Shown: one piece after another, positions 46,725-57,800 of the stretch
Numbering within the stretch: position 1 is the first letter of the stretch
How the letters are laid out: each line of letters starts with the position of its first letter
Origin: Ursus arctos
Lineage: Eukaryota > Chordata > Mammalia > Carnivora > Ursidae
Direction of reading: 5' to 3'
NCBI RefSeq assembly: GCF_023065955.2
Contig: NW_026623056.1
Span: 92,069,256-92,133,255, forward strand
Length of the DNA stretch: 64,000 nucleotides
Position numbers and translations under genes: made by a program
Notes under the pieces: generated by a model
The model's database searches: none
Told to the model about the DNA's origin: nothing
What the model saw: the letters and a program-made list of their open reading frames with translations, nothing else

Positions 46725-46832
46725 TGCTATTCTGAGCTCCTTAGCTGTCTGAGCCCTGCAATCCAGAGGCACAGGACGTTAGGCAACTTGTCCAAGGTCA
46801 CACAGGAGCTGGGTTAGAGGCCCGGCACTGCC
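46725..46832 (-). mobile_element. MIR SINE
   Basis: 'ccagaggcacaggacgtta', 'ggcaacttgtccaaggtca' and 'cacaggagctgggttagag' match the reversed MIR core ('aacttgcccaaggtcacac'). Confidence 0.75.
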
Positions 46833-47489
46833 CACCCCACAAGCACTGTGATAGGACAGGCAGTGACCGGCACAGCTTTAGATAGGAAGGTCAGGGAGGA
46901 CTGCTCGGAGGGAGTGACAGAGCAGAAAGGCCTGCAGCCTCTAAGCTCCTTTCCAGCGAGAGAACCCCGACACCCACTGCTCCACAGGGGGCGGGTCCAC
47001 AGAAGGCCCCCAGCTTGTCTGAGCGGGGACAGCATGGAGGCACCCTGCTTCTGAGGCGACAGCCCCATGGGGAGATGAGGCAGGATCTGGGAGGCCGCCC
47101 CGGACGAGCCCCAGGACATGAGCTCAGCCTGGGGCTCTATCCTGAACATCGTCTTCCCAAAGACAAGTTGACCACTTCCATTGTTGGCCGTCCCTGTCCT
47201 GGCTCTTGCAGGGCCATGCTGCTCCACCCCTGCGTTCAGGACCTGGAGCCCACGCAGCAGACGTCCTGTCCCAGGCCGCCCCCTTAACCAAAGATCTGCC
47301 CCCTTCCAGCGCCCTCTGCCCCTGGAGAGGGCAGGTGGTCTTGCTAAGCCGCCCACACAGACAGAACGGAACAAATCAGTTGCCCGATTCTCCTGCCCGG
47401 CGTGACCAGCGTCCTCGCCCCCGTGCTTGGACACAAGCCATTCAAGCCACCGAGCCTCCTGCTGCTGGTGTGTGTGAGCGCGCTGAGGC
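46833..47489. other. Unique GC-rich DNA, no gene recognised
   Basis: The 360-codon minus frame (46814-47896) spans this stretch, a MIR edge and an MLT1, so it cannot be a conserved gene. Nothing else is recognised. Confidence 0.5.
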
Positions 47490-47670
47490 GGCCATGACCA
47501 AGCGCCACTAACAGGGGCTTCAAACAGTCGAAATCTATTCTCAGGCCACCCGGAAGCCAGACGTCTGAGAGCAAAGCGACAGGGCTGCGCTCCCTCCTGA
47601 GGCTCCGGAGGGGCGTCCTCTCTGCCTCCTCCTGCACCTGGTGGACATCGGTGTCCCCAGCTGGGGGTCA
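47490..47670 (-). mobile_element. MLT1/MaLR LTR fragment
   Basis: 'taacaggggcttcaaacag', 'tcgaaatctattctcaggc', 'gaagccagacgtctgagag' and 'cgctccctcctgaggctcc' correspond to a reversed MLT1 start. Confidence 0.65.
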
Positions 47671-48171
47671 CACTGATCCAGCTCCTCGCTGACCACGCGG
47701 CCCCTCCCTGCGGGCCGCTAAACCTCCCTCCGCCTTCCTGGGAGGGCACATGTGAAGGGGCGGCCCCCAGGAGCCCCACCAGTCGTGCGTGGGAGCACGG
47801 GGGTGCCGGGACCCTGACCTCCTCTATCTCCCGGGGAAGGGTGCGGCAGACCCGACCTCCCCGCCCTGCAGAGACCCTGTGGTGCGTCCCCAGCACTGTC
47901 CCCCGTAGTCCCCAACACCCCGTCTGACCGCAGCCTCCCGGGCACTCTGGCGGGGTTCGGCGTCACTCCCTCCGCACAGGGACGCATCAGGATGCTTCTG
48001 GTTGGGCCAGGACTTCAGGAGGACGAAAGCGGCAGGGAATTTAAACGTTCCCGTGCCCACAGCTCGGCAAGGCTTCAGGTCACTCTCAGCCTGTGTCCCC
48101 GTGGTCCCTGTGCTTCAAACTTGTGAACTGGGCCCCACTTCACCTCAGTGCCTCCCCTCCATCCCCGCACA

Positions 48172-48212
48172 GCCGTGTGTGCACGTGCGTGTGTGTGCGT
48201 GTGTGTGTGCAA
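48172..48212. repeat. GT-rich run
   Basis: Imperfect alternating GT with c/a interruptions, about 40 bases. Confidence 0.85.
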
Positions 48213-48361
48213 GGTGTAGCAGCCCAAACCCTGCAATCCCCACATGGACCTGCCCTCTCGGCCCAGGCGGTGCTGTGAGGCTCGCAACCCTTCCCTGTGC
48301 ACCCTGGGAGGGAGGGGCACACGCACAGACACACAGGCGTGCACACCCCTCATGCACACCA

Positions 48362-48385
48362 ACACACACACACACACACACACAC
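48362..48385. repeat. (CA)12 microsatellite
   Basis: Perfect CA dinucleotides, preceded by imperfect CA-rich text from about 48310. Confidence 0.95.
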
Positions 48386-49639
48386 GGCCAGGGGGTTTGA
48401 GCAAGCACCCTCCCTTGACCCGTGTCCCACACTCAGACAGGGGTCTTGCCGTCCATGCTGCAGGCCGCTCTGGGCAGGTCACCGGGACATGTATGTGTGG
48501 GGCCCCACAAACTGTCAGGAGGTCTCAACACCCCCTTGGGGTCCCCACACCCTGTGCCGGCACCTTGCAAACGGTGTGGGGTATCTCAGTGTTCCCTGAG
48601 CCCTCTCAGCCCCTGGGGCTTTTGTACCAAAGGGGCCTCGAGGGACCCAGCACCACCGGTGCTGGACTCGCCCCTGCCTCCGCCACACGGGCCGGGAGAG
48701 GGTGAGTCCCCACACACCCTGACGTCAGCCTTCCGGGACAGGAAACGCGGAGCCGGCATCCGGAGAGTCCGTCCACTGCTGGCCCGCCGCACCTCTGGAC
48801 GAGGAGGGCTGGGATTGCCCCTCTGCCCCACGAAACTCTCAGAGCAGTCCCCTTCCCTCTGAGCGGGGGGGACCTGGGGTGACCTGGTGACCCCCCCCTC
48901 CCCTCCCCCAGTGGTCAGCAAACATTCTCGTTCACTCAGAGGGACCACCCCCAACAAGGGCAGAGCTGGGGGGACCTGGGGTGACCTGGTTCCTCCGTCT
49001 CCCCAGGGACCAAGGTCGGGTCAGCATCAGGCCATGCAGGGCAGGGAGCTACCCCACCCATCCCCCAATTTTGAGTCAGGCTTCAAGTAGGCACTCAACT
49101 AAGATCCTGGTCCCTGAGGAACCTTCTGGAACGAACGCCTGGGTGTGCGGCTGGTCTCCTATGCACCGCTCCATTGCTCACAGGAACTCAAGGGACTTCT
49201 CCATGCTCAGACCTGCGTTCTCTTGGGAAGTCCCCACTTCGAGGACCAGGGAGACCCGGCTGTGAATGTCCTCTCCAGGGCAGTTTGTAAGCACAGATCC
49301 CGAGGGGAGGCCACAGGTGTTTAGAGGCCCGGAATCTTCCAGCTCCTGACGGCCGCCTCCCTGCAACCACACGGTGGGGGGGGGGGGGGAACTGGGCCCC
49401 TCGGACCTTGAAGCTCAGCAGAACCCCATCACCCCGGGGGCTGGTCTCTACGGATTCCTGGGCTCTGCCCAGGCAGACCGCAGGGGAAGCCCTGGGGCGT
49501 GGCTCAGGCAGCTGCTTGGCCAGCCAGGTCCCCAGGTTCAGCAGTGTGTCTGGGGCTGGATCCCAGGGGTGCCGCTGCTCACCAGGGGTCAGCTCAGCGT
49601 GGAGCTTCAGTTTCCTTTCCTTTGAAGTGTCAGTTACAC

Positions 49640-50000
49640 CCACGCTGGGCGTAAAGTTCCGGGTAGAACGCTCAGGATACGGCAGGTATCAAACCAGTAA
49701 CACCGACGGCCATACAGCAAACACGGGAAATCACACAGAACAAAAGCAGAAATCACCTTCAGTTCTACCATCCGTCAGATAGAAGTGGAAAAATTCTAGT
49801 GTACTTTCCTCCAGCTTACCTCGTATAGTATCATATAACAATCACAAATTGGGATCATACTGCTGTCCTTTGTAACTGTCCTTTAGGAAATTTGGATTTT
49901 TCTCAAATGTTCCCCCTCACAGATTTATAACAATTGTAGTTAATATGTTAGAATCTGTGCATTTGCAAGATAATTTCCTAAGGCTAAATTTCCAATAGAA
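49640..50000 (-). mobile_element. Old L1-like 3' region, diverged
   Basis: 'gcagaaatcaccttcagtt', 'cacaaattgggatcatact', 'gctgtcctttgtaactgtc' and 'aacaattgtagttaatatg' resemble the reversed 3' region of old L1 elements. Strongly diverged, so the assignment is moderate. Confidence 0.45.
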
Positions 50001-51738
50001 ACCCACAGAAGCCTTCATGTGCCCTCCCTGTTTTCAAATGCGGGTCTGTCCCCCCTTCCAGGCCCAAGGTGTGGCATCGCGGTCGCTGGAGAGTGGGGTG
50101 CTGAGCCAGGAAGTGTCGAGCTCGGGGGAATTCTTTTGGACTTGTCGTCTGCCCCACACACCAGTTGGCTGGGTCACTGAGCCGCCTGCCCGCTGCGCTG
50201 TCCTTTCTGAGAGAAGGCACGTGGGACACGGAGGGAACCACATCAGAACACATGAGCCTGGAGCCCCAGGCACGAGCAGACAGTGAGGGGGCTGGAGCCG
50301 GGAAGGCAGGGTCTGGTGGTCCTGGGTGCAGCCTGGTCCTTGGCCGTGCAACCCGGCTCAGGATTAAAGGAGGGTGTTTGTGGCACAGACACCCCAAAGC
50401 CCCAGGCCTATCCCTCCCTGCCGCCCTGTCTCTGTGTGAAGTCTCCAGCTCCTGGCCTCTGCCCTGGGTCAGGAAGTTGTACCTGGAGGTGTGACCAGGG
50501 ACGCACACAGGGGCAGGGGACGAGGGATGCACACAGGGGCAGCTGACCAGGGACGCACACCGGGGCGGGAGACGGTGTGTAGGTCAACCCAGGAGAGCCC
50601 TGGGGACCAGAAGCGCTTCCTTCTGTACTCACCAGAATGATGCAGGGCCTCCAACAGTCGGAGAGGCAGGGCCCTCCCTGTGCCCAGCACTTGACCTCTT
50701 TCCACTGTGAAAGTGTCCAAGCATACACAAAGCAGGATGGCCTCCCTCCTCTCGGTATCTGGTGCACACACACCACGGCCTCTCCTGCAGCCTCTGCGCC
50801 ATGGGCCGCCACACTGACCACACTAAGGCTTCTCCGTGGTGTGCTCCAGGACCAGTTTACTCCACGGTTGGCTTGTCGGGGGGAGAGAGTACACAAACTC
50901 CCCTCAGTATTGGCGTGTTGGGTCTCTTCCAGTTCTTGTCGTCTGGAACTGCCCTCCCTTTGCTTCTTTCACACCAAGGCATATTCAAGAAACCAGGTCC
51001 AGAGTCCCTCATTCAGGATGTCTTTTGTCATCAATGGTGACCTTGAACCCCTCCATCTTCTATTCTCTGTGATTCCCTGCAAATGAGGATCAAGATCTGA
51101 AGGTTCCATTACATCCAGACTCACCGGCCCAGGCATGGCCGCCAGCCCCGAGCAGGGGTGCAGGCGGTGGCGCCCGGTCCCGCCCCTGCGACCCACGAGG
51201 GACTCTGGCCACCCAGAGCCTCCGTTCTAGTCCGCTCACCTCTGAGCTTGAAAGCCCGCCCACGATGGTGGCCTGAGTCATCACGTCGTGAGGGCTGGAA
51301 GACAGCGGGCCTCCATGTCCCATCGTTCATTCTAGATTGAGTAGCTAGAGCTTTTTGTGAAGAAGAGCCTTCCACGCTATCACTTGGGGCTCTTTGGTTA
51401 CCCCGAAGAGAGCCTGTACAGGAAGATGAGGTCAACGCGGAATTCATTTCCTTCCGTTCTTCAGTTACCAGTTTCTGGGAGTAGGGGATCCAGACGAAAA
51501 TTTCCTTGAAGGGAACAAGTGAGGTTAAAAAAAATTTTTTTTAATTTCTTTTTTAGGATCACGGGGAGCGGATGGATTGCATATATGAAACGTGCTTGGT
51601 CAGGTGCGGCAGTGGCTCCCCTGATGCTCCTGCCAGGGAGAGGACCGTCAGGTGGCTGTTGGTGGGACCTTGCTCGGCTGTGACACTTTCCTTGCTTCTG
51701 GCACAAGATGGACCTGGGGCCCACCATGTCTCCATTTC
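50001..51738. other. Unique DNA, possible old repeat at 51240-51500
   Basis: 51240-51500 contains 'ttcattctagattgagtag' and 'ttggttaccccgaagagag', which read like a diverged interspersed repeat on the minus strand, but I cannot name it. The remaining frames show no domain. Confidence 0.35.
50493..50570. repeat. 26-bp tandem repeat, three copies
   Basis: 'gaccagggacgcacacaggg' begins at 50493, with variant copies at 50519 and 50545. Each unit is exactly 26 bases, with two to six substitutions between copies. Confidence 0.9.
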
Positions 51739-51752
51739 ACCCATGAGCTTTT

Positions 51753-51948
51753 TTTTTTTTTTTTAAGATTTTATTTATTTATGTGACAGAGAGACAGCCA
51801 GCGAGAGAGGGAACACAGCAGGGGGAGTGGGAGAGGAAGAAGCAGGCTCCCAGCGGAGGAGCCCGATGTGGGACTCGATCCCGGAATGCCAGGATCACGC
51901 CCTGAGCTGAAGGCAGACGCTTAATGACTGCACTACCCAGGCGCCCCA
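51753..51948 (-). mobile_element. Carnivore tRNA-derived SINE, with TSD
   Basis: Left T-run and 'aagattttatttatttatg' tail, GA-rich 'gacagagagacagccagcg', 'gtgggactcgatcccggaa', 'cctgagctgaaggcagacg' and head 'ctacccaggcgcccc'. It is flanked by 'acccatgagctttt' (51739-51752) and 'acccatgaactttt' (51949-51962). It resembles the SINE variety I associate with arctoid carnivores. Confidence 0.95.
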
Positions 51949-51962
51949 ACCCATGAACTTTT

Positions 51963-52560
51963 TAAAAGGGGGCAAGGTGTTCAGAGACCCAAATCCAGGT
52001 ACTTGGTGCTGGATTTTGTGGTCATTGCTTCCTGTCCGTCTGGTGCGGTGACAAGAGCTAGGAAATGTGCATTCTGGTTGTAAAGCCTGAGGTTACATTA
52101 ACATCTCCAGTTCAAATTTAGAATTGCGGGTTGTATGCAACTGATCTGATTCTGATTTGTATTCCTTTCCTCTCACACTGATAACTAGTTCCTCACATCA
52201 TTCGTGTAATTACTTATTGGCATTATCTTAGAAAGTACAAAAAATGTCGAATAACAATGTCAGATTTCATACTAACAGTAAGACTTACTGAATGACATTT
52301 ATAATTTCTTTGTTGCCTTTTGTCCTTAAAAAACATCCCATTAAAAACAAAGAGTCTAAATACTGTGCTCCAAAGTCCTTTGAAATAAATCTTTCCTTTG
52401 GTTTTGTTACAAACTTTATATAAATTTATAGAAAGTGGTGGGGTTTTTTTTTTTTTGGTAAGGATACTTTCTTTTTCAATTTAAGTTTATTTTTTGAATA
52501 TGAAAACATTTACATAGTTCTGAAGTCAAACCCTGTGAGATCACAGAGAACGTCCGTTCT
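51963..52560. other. AT-rich segment, no gene recognised
   Basis: About 600 bases of AT-rich DNA ('cacactgataactagttcc', 'gtaattacttattggcatt', 'agtacaaaaaatgtcgaat', 'tataaatttatagaaagtg') in a GC-rich window. The right end (52470-52540) resembles old L1-type text. The rest matches no repeat I know and is a candidate for conserved non-coding DNA or a 3' UTR. Confidence 0.35.
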
Positions 52561-53424
52561 GGTCCCCGCCCCCGCGGCCGGCACAGTCCTCCTTCCCCAC
52601 GGGACACGAGCACGCGGAGCATCTTCTGTCCTAACGAGGCGACTCAGGTGGGCTCCTGGACGGCTCCGGGTGGGGGCTGGTCCCCAGAAAGAGCAGCGGT
52701 GACTGGACGCTCAGAACTTTCAGGCCCCCCCGCGCCCCCCCAGTTCTGCAGGGAGGGGGAGGGGCTGGGAATGGAGTCAAGGAGCCATCGAAGGCCTAGG
52801 TGAGGAAGCCCCCGTAAATCCCGACAGTACGGGGTCCGGAGAGCGTCCCGGTGGGTGCGCACATCCACACGGAGAGGGTGACGCACCCCCACTCCACGGA
52901 CAGGAGCTCCCATGCGCGAGGCCCTCCCGGACCCGCCGCATGTACCTCCCCCTCTGGCTGTTCTCCTGCACCCTTTATCACATCCCTTATTACGTAACAA
53001 CCGTAAGCGTGTGTCCTTGAGATCTGTGAGTCGCTCCAGCAAATTCGTCGGACCCGAGGGGGGTTCGTGGGACCCGGATTTGTAGCCGGTGGTCGGAAGT
53101 GGTGGGTCCGCTGGGACCTGCTGCTCGGGTTGGCATCTGAAGTCGGGGGTGTGTGGGGGACAGGGGTAGGGTGTCATGGGCCTGAGCCTCCACCTGTGGA
53201 ATCTGATGCCGTCTCTGGGCAGATGGTGCCAGAATAGAGTTAAATTGTAGGACCCCCAGCTGGGGTTGTGCAGAATTGCTTGCCGTGGGGACCAGAGCCC
53301 CCACGTTTGGTGACAGAGTGTCAGAAGCAAAGTGTTGGGCGTGCGTGGTAAGGGAGGCAGGAGAAGGGAGGGGTGGCTTTTCTAATACAAACACTAGAGC
53401 AAAGTTTCACTGCCCTCCCTGACT
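52561..53424. other. Unique GC-rich DNA, no gene recognised
   Basis: The 228-codon minus frame (52644-53330) has no domain and Pro/Arg-rich noise composition. Nothing else recognised. Confidence 0.4.
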
Positions 53425-53600
53425 CTGCCCACCCGGAAATCACCATTTTTATTAGTTTCTGACTTATAATTCCAGGGTTTTAATTTTTTGCGAATATAAA
53501 TAAACACAAAATATTCATAGTTTCACCCTCTATTACACAAAAGCCAGCACACGCCACATACTGTATCCCCCTTGATCCACTGCGTAGTGTCCTTACCGCT
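53425..53600 (-). mobile_element. Old L1 3' region fragment
   Basis: 'tttttgcgaatataaataa', 'accctctattacacaaaag' and 'ccagcacacgccacatact' match reversed old-L1 text (plus form 'ctaccatttgtgtaaaa'). Confidence 0.55.
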
Positions 53601-53814
53601 CCCTGGAGGGAGGGAACCGGCCAGCTGGGAGCGGGGCCGGGGAGTTTTGGGCACTCAGTGGTGAGCACAGAAGGCCTGGAGTTTCTAGGGAAGCTGGGCA
53701 GTGGAGGGGCGGGGCGGGGAGGGGTCTAGGCTGTGGCCCAAGTCCCACCCCAGCCGGCCTGGAAAAACCTCACCCTTTAGGGCATGTCCCTCACCTGTCG
53801 TGTGGGACTGTGGG

Positions 53815-54205
53815 ACGGCACCGTGTTGAATAGGGCTCCCCCAAATCCGTGCGCACCTGGAACAGCACGGTGTGCCCTTATTTGGAAATAGGGTCTTTGC
53901 AGATGTCACCAAGATGAGCTCATAAGGGATTAGGGTGGGCCCTAACCCCAATGGCTGGTGTCTTTGTGAGACGAGGACACACAGGCACACAGGGAGAAGG
54001 CCATGTGACGGAGACTGGGGCGCTTGGACACAAGCCACAGAACACGGAGGAGTCCGGGTAACCAGCCGCAGCCGGGACAGACAGGACCTGCCCTGGAACC
54101 TTCCGGGGAGCACAGCCCCGCCAACACCTGGGGCTCAGGCTCTGGTGTCCAGAGCAGAGAGAGAAGCATGTGGGTTATGCCCCCAGAACGTGGCACGAGT
54201 GCCAG
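53815..54205 (+). mobile_element. MLT1/MaLR LTR
   Basis: 'ccttatttggaaatagggt', 'ctttgcagatgtcaccaag', 'gattagggtgggccctaac', 'ccaatggctggtgtctttg' and 'ggaccaccc'-less 3' part with 'ccagagcagagagagaagc'. About 390 bases. Confidence 0.9.
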
Positions 54206-54344
54206 CAGCCCTAGGCCCGTGACAGAGAAGGGCTCATGTGTGAGGTCACTTTCGGCTCTGGACCCAGAGGACTACCCAAATTAAGTGGCACGCGGATGAC
54301 AGAAACAGGCGCCCAGGGCCCCGCGCCCACGGAGACCGCCCCGG

Positions 54345-54470
54345 GTACAATCAGCTCCCTTGATGCTTGTAATCACTCAAGCGAGAACAGCGACTGTAAA
54401 CAGACATTAAAAGATTCTCAATTACGCATGCATCTCCAGGGCAAAATTACATTTCCATAAACATTGCAGA
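54345..54470. promoter_or_regulatory. Candidate conserved non-coding element
   Basis: A compact AT-rich block ('aatcactcaagcgagaaca', 'gtaaacagacattaaaaga', 'ttctcaattacgcatgcat', 'acatttccataaacattgc') flanked by GC-rich text on both sides, with homeodomain-like (attaaaa, aatta) and forkhead-like (gtaaaca) words. No repeat or coding frame recognised. Conservation is inferred from composition only. Confidence 0.3.
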
Positions 54471-55674
54471 AGCGGCTCAGAGAACGTGGCTGGTGGGGCA
54501 GCCTGCCAACCAGGCCCGTGGGCCGGCCCAGCCCCTCCCGAGCTCAGGCACCTCTCCGCGGGTGTGGTGGGACATTCCCTCCAGGGGGCCCGTCGCCCCA
54601 GACCCAGCAGTTCAAAGCCGGCCTCACCTCGTCTCCACTTCACGTTGCTCGCCCCGCCAGTGCACCTGCGTCCTCTCAATCCGCGCGTCCCTCCGCGTCT
54701 GCCCTGAGGCCGCCTCGGACACCCGCCTTCTGCTGAGTGACAGGCACCACCGTTGCCCCCAGAGAGTCGCTCGCCGCCTTGCCCTCGTCCTGGCTCTATC
54801 TCGCACCTGCACTCTGCAGCCGCTGCCTCCGACACCTTGTGGGTCAGCCCCAGGCCAAGGGCGTGCGCTGTTACCCAGCCGCGCATGGCCATCTGTGCAC
54901 AGAGAGTCACGGAATTAGGACGGACAAAGTCGGGGTCAGTCGCCTGCCTGGCCCATCTGAATGCTGTTGTTGCGGGAGCCGGAGAGAGGAAAGCCTCTTC
55001 TGTGCGTGGGACGTGGCCTCATGCGCTATGGTTCCTGGGAGGGCCCGGTGGAGGCGGGCTACTGGGGGGAGTTATAGAACACCGCAGAATCGGCTCCTGT
55101 TCTGGGCTCCCCCAGGCGCAGACGCCTGGTAGCCCCACCTCCTGTCAGCCGGCCGGGGCCTCCAGCCGCACCCTGGGCCATTTGCCCACACAGGTACCCT
55201 TGGCCCCCCTGTGGCTAGCTCCATCCCAGGTGTCCCCAGGGGCATGTGGCTGCGGGTGGGGGGGTGTTAGGGGAAGGGAGACAGGTGGGGGTGAGCAGTC
55301 CCCCCACTGGAGGGACTCACAGACCTGCACAGGTTGTCACCGTGTTCGTGGGAATTCTTGGGACGAGGCGCTCGTGGTTTGGAAGTATTTTGTGCTGCTC
55401 TTAGTTCCAGGAATTAACTGATAAGGGTCCATTCTAGTCGCTTGCAAAGATTCTTTAGAAAATAGCTCAGCTGGACCAGCCTAGACAGGCAGTTTCAGAA
55501 GCAGCACAGGGGTGAGGGGGTCTGCACATGTATCTGCCCAAAGCTGAGACCCTGTCCCCCACTTCTCAGAGCCAGGACGGCTTATCCTACCAGTACCGTC
55601 TCATTGGTTTGCTCTCCATAACCCTGCAGAGAACCCCATTTCAATACCTTGAGGATTACGTCGCCCAGTTGCAC
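54471..55674. other. Unique DNA; CpG-rich at 54490-54920
   Basis: CpG is frequent at 54490-54920 ('cctctcaatccgcgcgtcc', 'ccctccgcgtctgccctga'), weakly island-like. Open frames there (141 codons +, 162 codons -) are mutually overlapping and unrecognised. Confidence 0.35.
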
Positions 55675-56250
55675 TCAGGATTCCTTTCGGTTGCGAGTGA
55701 CAGGACCCCAAGCCAGGCTCATTTCAGAAAAGAAGAGAGTTTGCTGGTTGACTTAACTAGAACGTGTAAGGTGCAGCTAGCCTCAGGCACAGCTTCATCT
55801 AGGAGCTGGAAAGACACCACCGGCACCATCTTAACTCAGACTCTAAACTTAATTTCACTGATGTTGGCTTTGCTCCCAGGCTAAGATGGCCTGGGAGCTC
55901 AAGGCCTAGGGGGTCCTCAGAACTCCCAGCTTGGAGGATCAGGGTCCTTCCGCCTTCACCGTTCCAGAAAAATCCTGGGCAGGGTTCAGATTGATTGGGT
56001 CACATGGCCGCGGCCGAGCTGGTTTCTGCGGGTGGGGGAGTGCTGCTGTGTCGTTGGCCGGCCTCGGGTCATGGGACTCCAGTCAGCTCCTGCGACCACT
56101 CTGGGGACGGTGAGGCAGTCCCACCAAGCCCAGAAGCTGTCGTGAGGGTAAGATGGGGTGAGGGGTTTCACTGAAGGAAAGCAAAGGGGGATTTTGTTAC
56201 TAGAAGAGGACGTTGTGTCTGGGAAAGCGAAAACCACCAGCACCTTCAGG
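55675..56250 (+). mobile_element. Ancient mammalian interspersed repeat (family not named)
   Basis: 'gattcctttcggttgcgag', 'ctcatttcagaaaagaaga', 'cctcaggcacagcttcatc', 'gattgattgggtcacatgg' and 'ttgttactagaagaggacg' follow a text widespread in mammals from its start to its end. I am confident of the repeat, not of its name. Confidence 0.6.
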
Positions 56251-57244
56251 TCCGTGAATGGTTGCTGACTTCATCCCTAGATCATCTTGCCCCTGACCCG
56301 GGAGCGCCCCCTACGCTCCCATGCCCGGGGGGGGGGGATCCCCCAGAGCTCCCAGTGCTGGGAGCATAGTAGGTTCTCCACAGGTGCTTGGGGTGTAGGC
56401 ATCCAGTGCGCCCTTGCAACCCGGCAGGTCATTGAACCCTCCTGCCTTTACCCTCCAGGCTGTATCGCTCACCCTTGCGGAGGGTCCGGAGGCCGAGGAG
56501 TCCAGAGTGTGCACCAGGGTCTACCCTCAAAGTGCCGTCCCCGCCCCGATGCTGGGGTGCAGTGCCTTCGGGGGTCCGCCCTGGAGGCCCCCCTCCCCCC
56601 GGCCCAGTACGCGAGTTATCTAAAATGCTTCCCCCCTTCCACTTGCATCAGCTACAGGTCAGGATCCGCATGCGTTTGACGCTAATGGAAAATCTGCCTT
56701 GTGACTCGTGGAATGGCCTGAGCGATCGGGCGTGTGACAGTGAGCGGGGCCAGGCTGAGCTGCATCTCCCCAGGGAGGGCTGGGAGGGGGCACGCTCGGG
56801 GCCTGCCACGCCCACGAGGTTGGCCCCTGGGCTCCAGGACAAGGACAGGCCTGGGAGGTTGTGGCAGGCAGGCCATCTCGGCAGCCAGCTTTAAGGGGGT
56901 CAGCCCTCAGCTGGCCCTGGCTCGGCTGGGTGGGAACGGTCCAGAATTCCAGGCATTTGCAAATGGAACAGCTTCAGGGACAGCCTGGGGGCTCAGCACT
57001 CTGCCCCCACCCCAGAGCCCCCTTCCCCTAACCCAGCCTGTCAGGTCAGCTGCTTGTGAAAGCCACAGGCAGGAGGTGTGCAGGGGTGCGGAGAGCTTCA
57101 GGGAGGGAAAGAACGGTGCCTTAGTCAGCACTTCAAACAAACTCTCCCCAAACCCTGAAAGTGAGGGCTTGCTTCTTTGCAGATCTGCCTGTGTTTCTGG
57201 GTTCCCAGGGGCCTGGCTGGGGCTGGAAATAGAAATGCATTCCG
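56251..57244. other. Unique GC-rich DNA, no gene recognised
   Basis: A G11 run lies at 56327-56337. Frames of 130-175 codons on the plus strand overlap in different phases and show no domain. 56630-56720 is less GC-rich. Confidence 0.4.
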
Positions 57245-57800
57245 TGCATTCATTCACTTAGCAAATATTTACTAAGCACCTCCCATGGGCCAGGCCTGGG
57301 CCAGCCACGGCTTCCTCCTCCTCCTCATCGTATGTCAGTAAGCAAAACAGACCAACCCGTGCCTTTACCGAACTAGCGGCCGAGGGCGGGAAGACAGAAA
57401 AAAAGCAAAAAGAGGATAAAGGATTAAATTAGTCCATCGAGAGGTGCTAAGTGCTACGTGAAAAGCAGGGCAGGCGGAAGGGGGACAGCCTGGAGCAGGT
57501 GGTCCAGCGAGGCAGCGTGGGGCTGTGAGTGGAGGGCCCACGTCTCCCGCAAGCGCTGTCGGGCTCCCCTTGGCCGCCGCGTGGAGCACAGATGGTGGCG
57601 AGGCGGCAGGGAAGCCGGTGGGAGTCTGCTGCGTGATGCAGGGGTGGTCCGGCGAGGTGGCGGAGTGGGAGATCCGGGCTGTGTTCTGAGGCTGGAGCCA
57701 GCGGGCTTTCCCGGGAACGAGGAGAACTTGGATTAGGTCTGCACCACGTCCGTGGGGGCTGCCATGGGGGTGGAAGGCGGGAGGACGGTGGCTCAGCCTC
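57245..57800 (+). mobile_element. Ancient mammalian interspersed repeat, GC-drifted
   Basis: 'attcattcacttagcaaat', 'atttactaagcacctccca' and 'tgggccaggcctgggccag' start a repeat that continues with 'tgcctttaccgaactagcg', 'gaggtgctaagtgctacgt' and a GC-rich 3' part. Same family as 25135-25290. Confidence 0.5.

Larger units (their letters stand above)
47671..49639. other. Unique GC-rich DNA with GT/CA-rich stretches
   Basis: Dinucleotide-rich runs lie at 48172-48212 (GT) and 48310-48385 (CA). No exon or interspersed repeat recognised in the rest. Confidence 0.4.

Noticed and set aside
46814..47896. 360-codon minus-strand frame
   Set aside because: It runs across a MIR edge and an MLT1 LTR, so it cannot be a conserved gene; no domain recognised.
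12847..56337. Long G runs (12.8, 38.9, 49.4, 56.3 kb) as quadruplex elements
   Set aside because: Single uninterrupted G runs are common slippage products and often assembly-length errors; no four-tract motif with conserved loops was seen at these sites.
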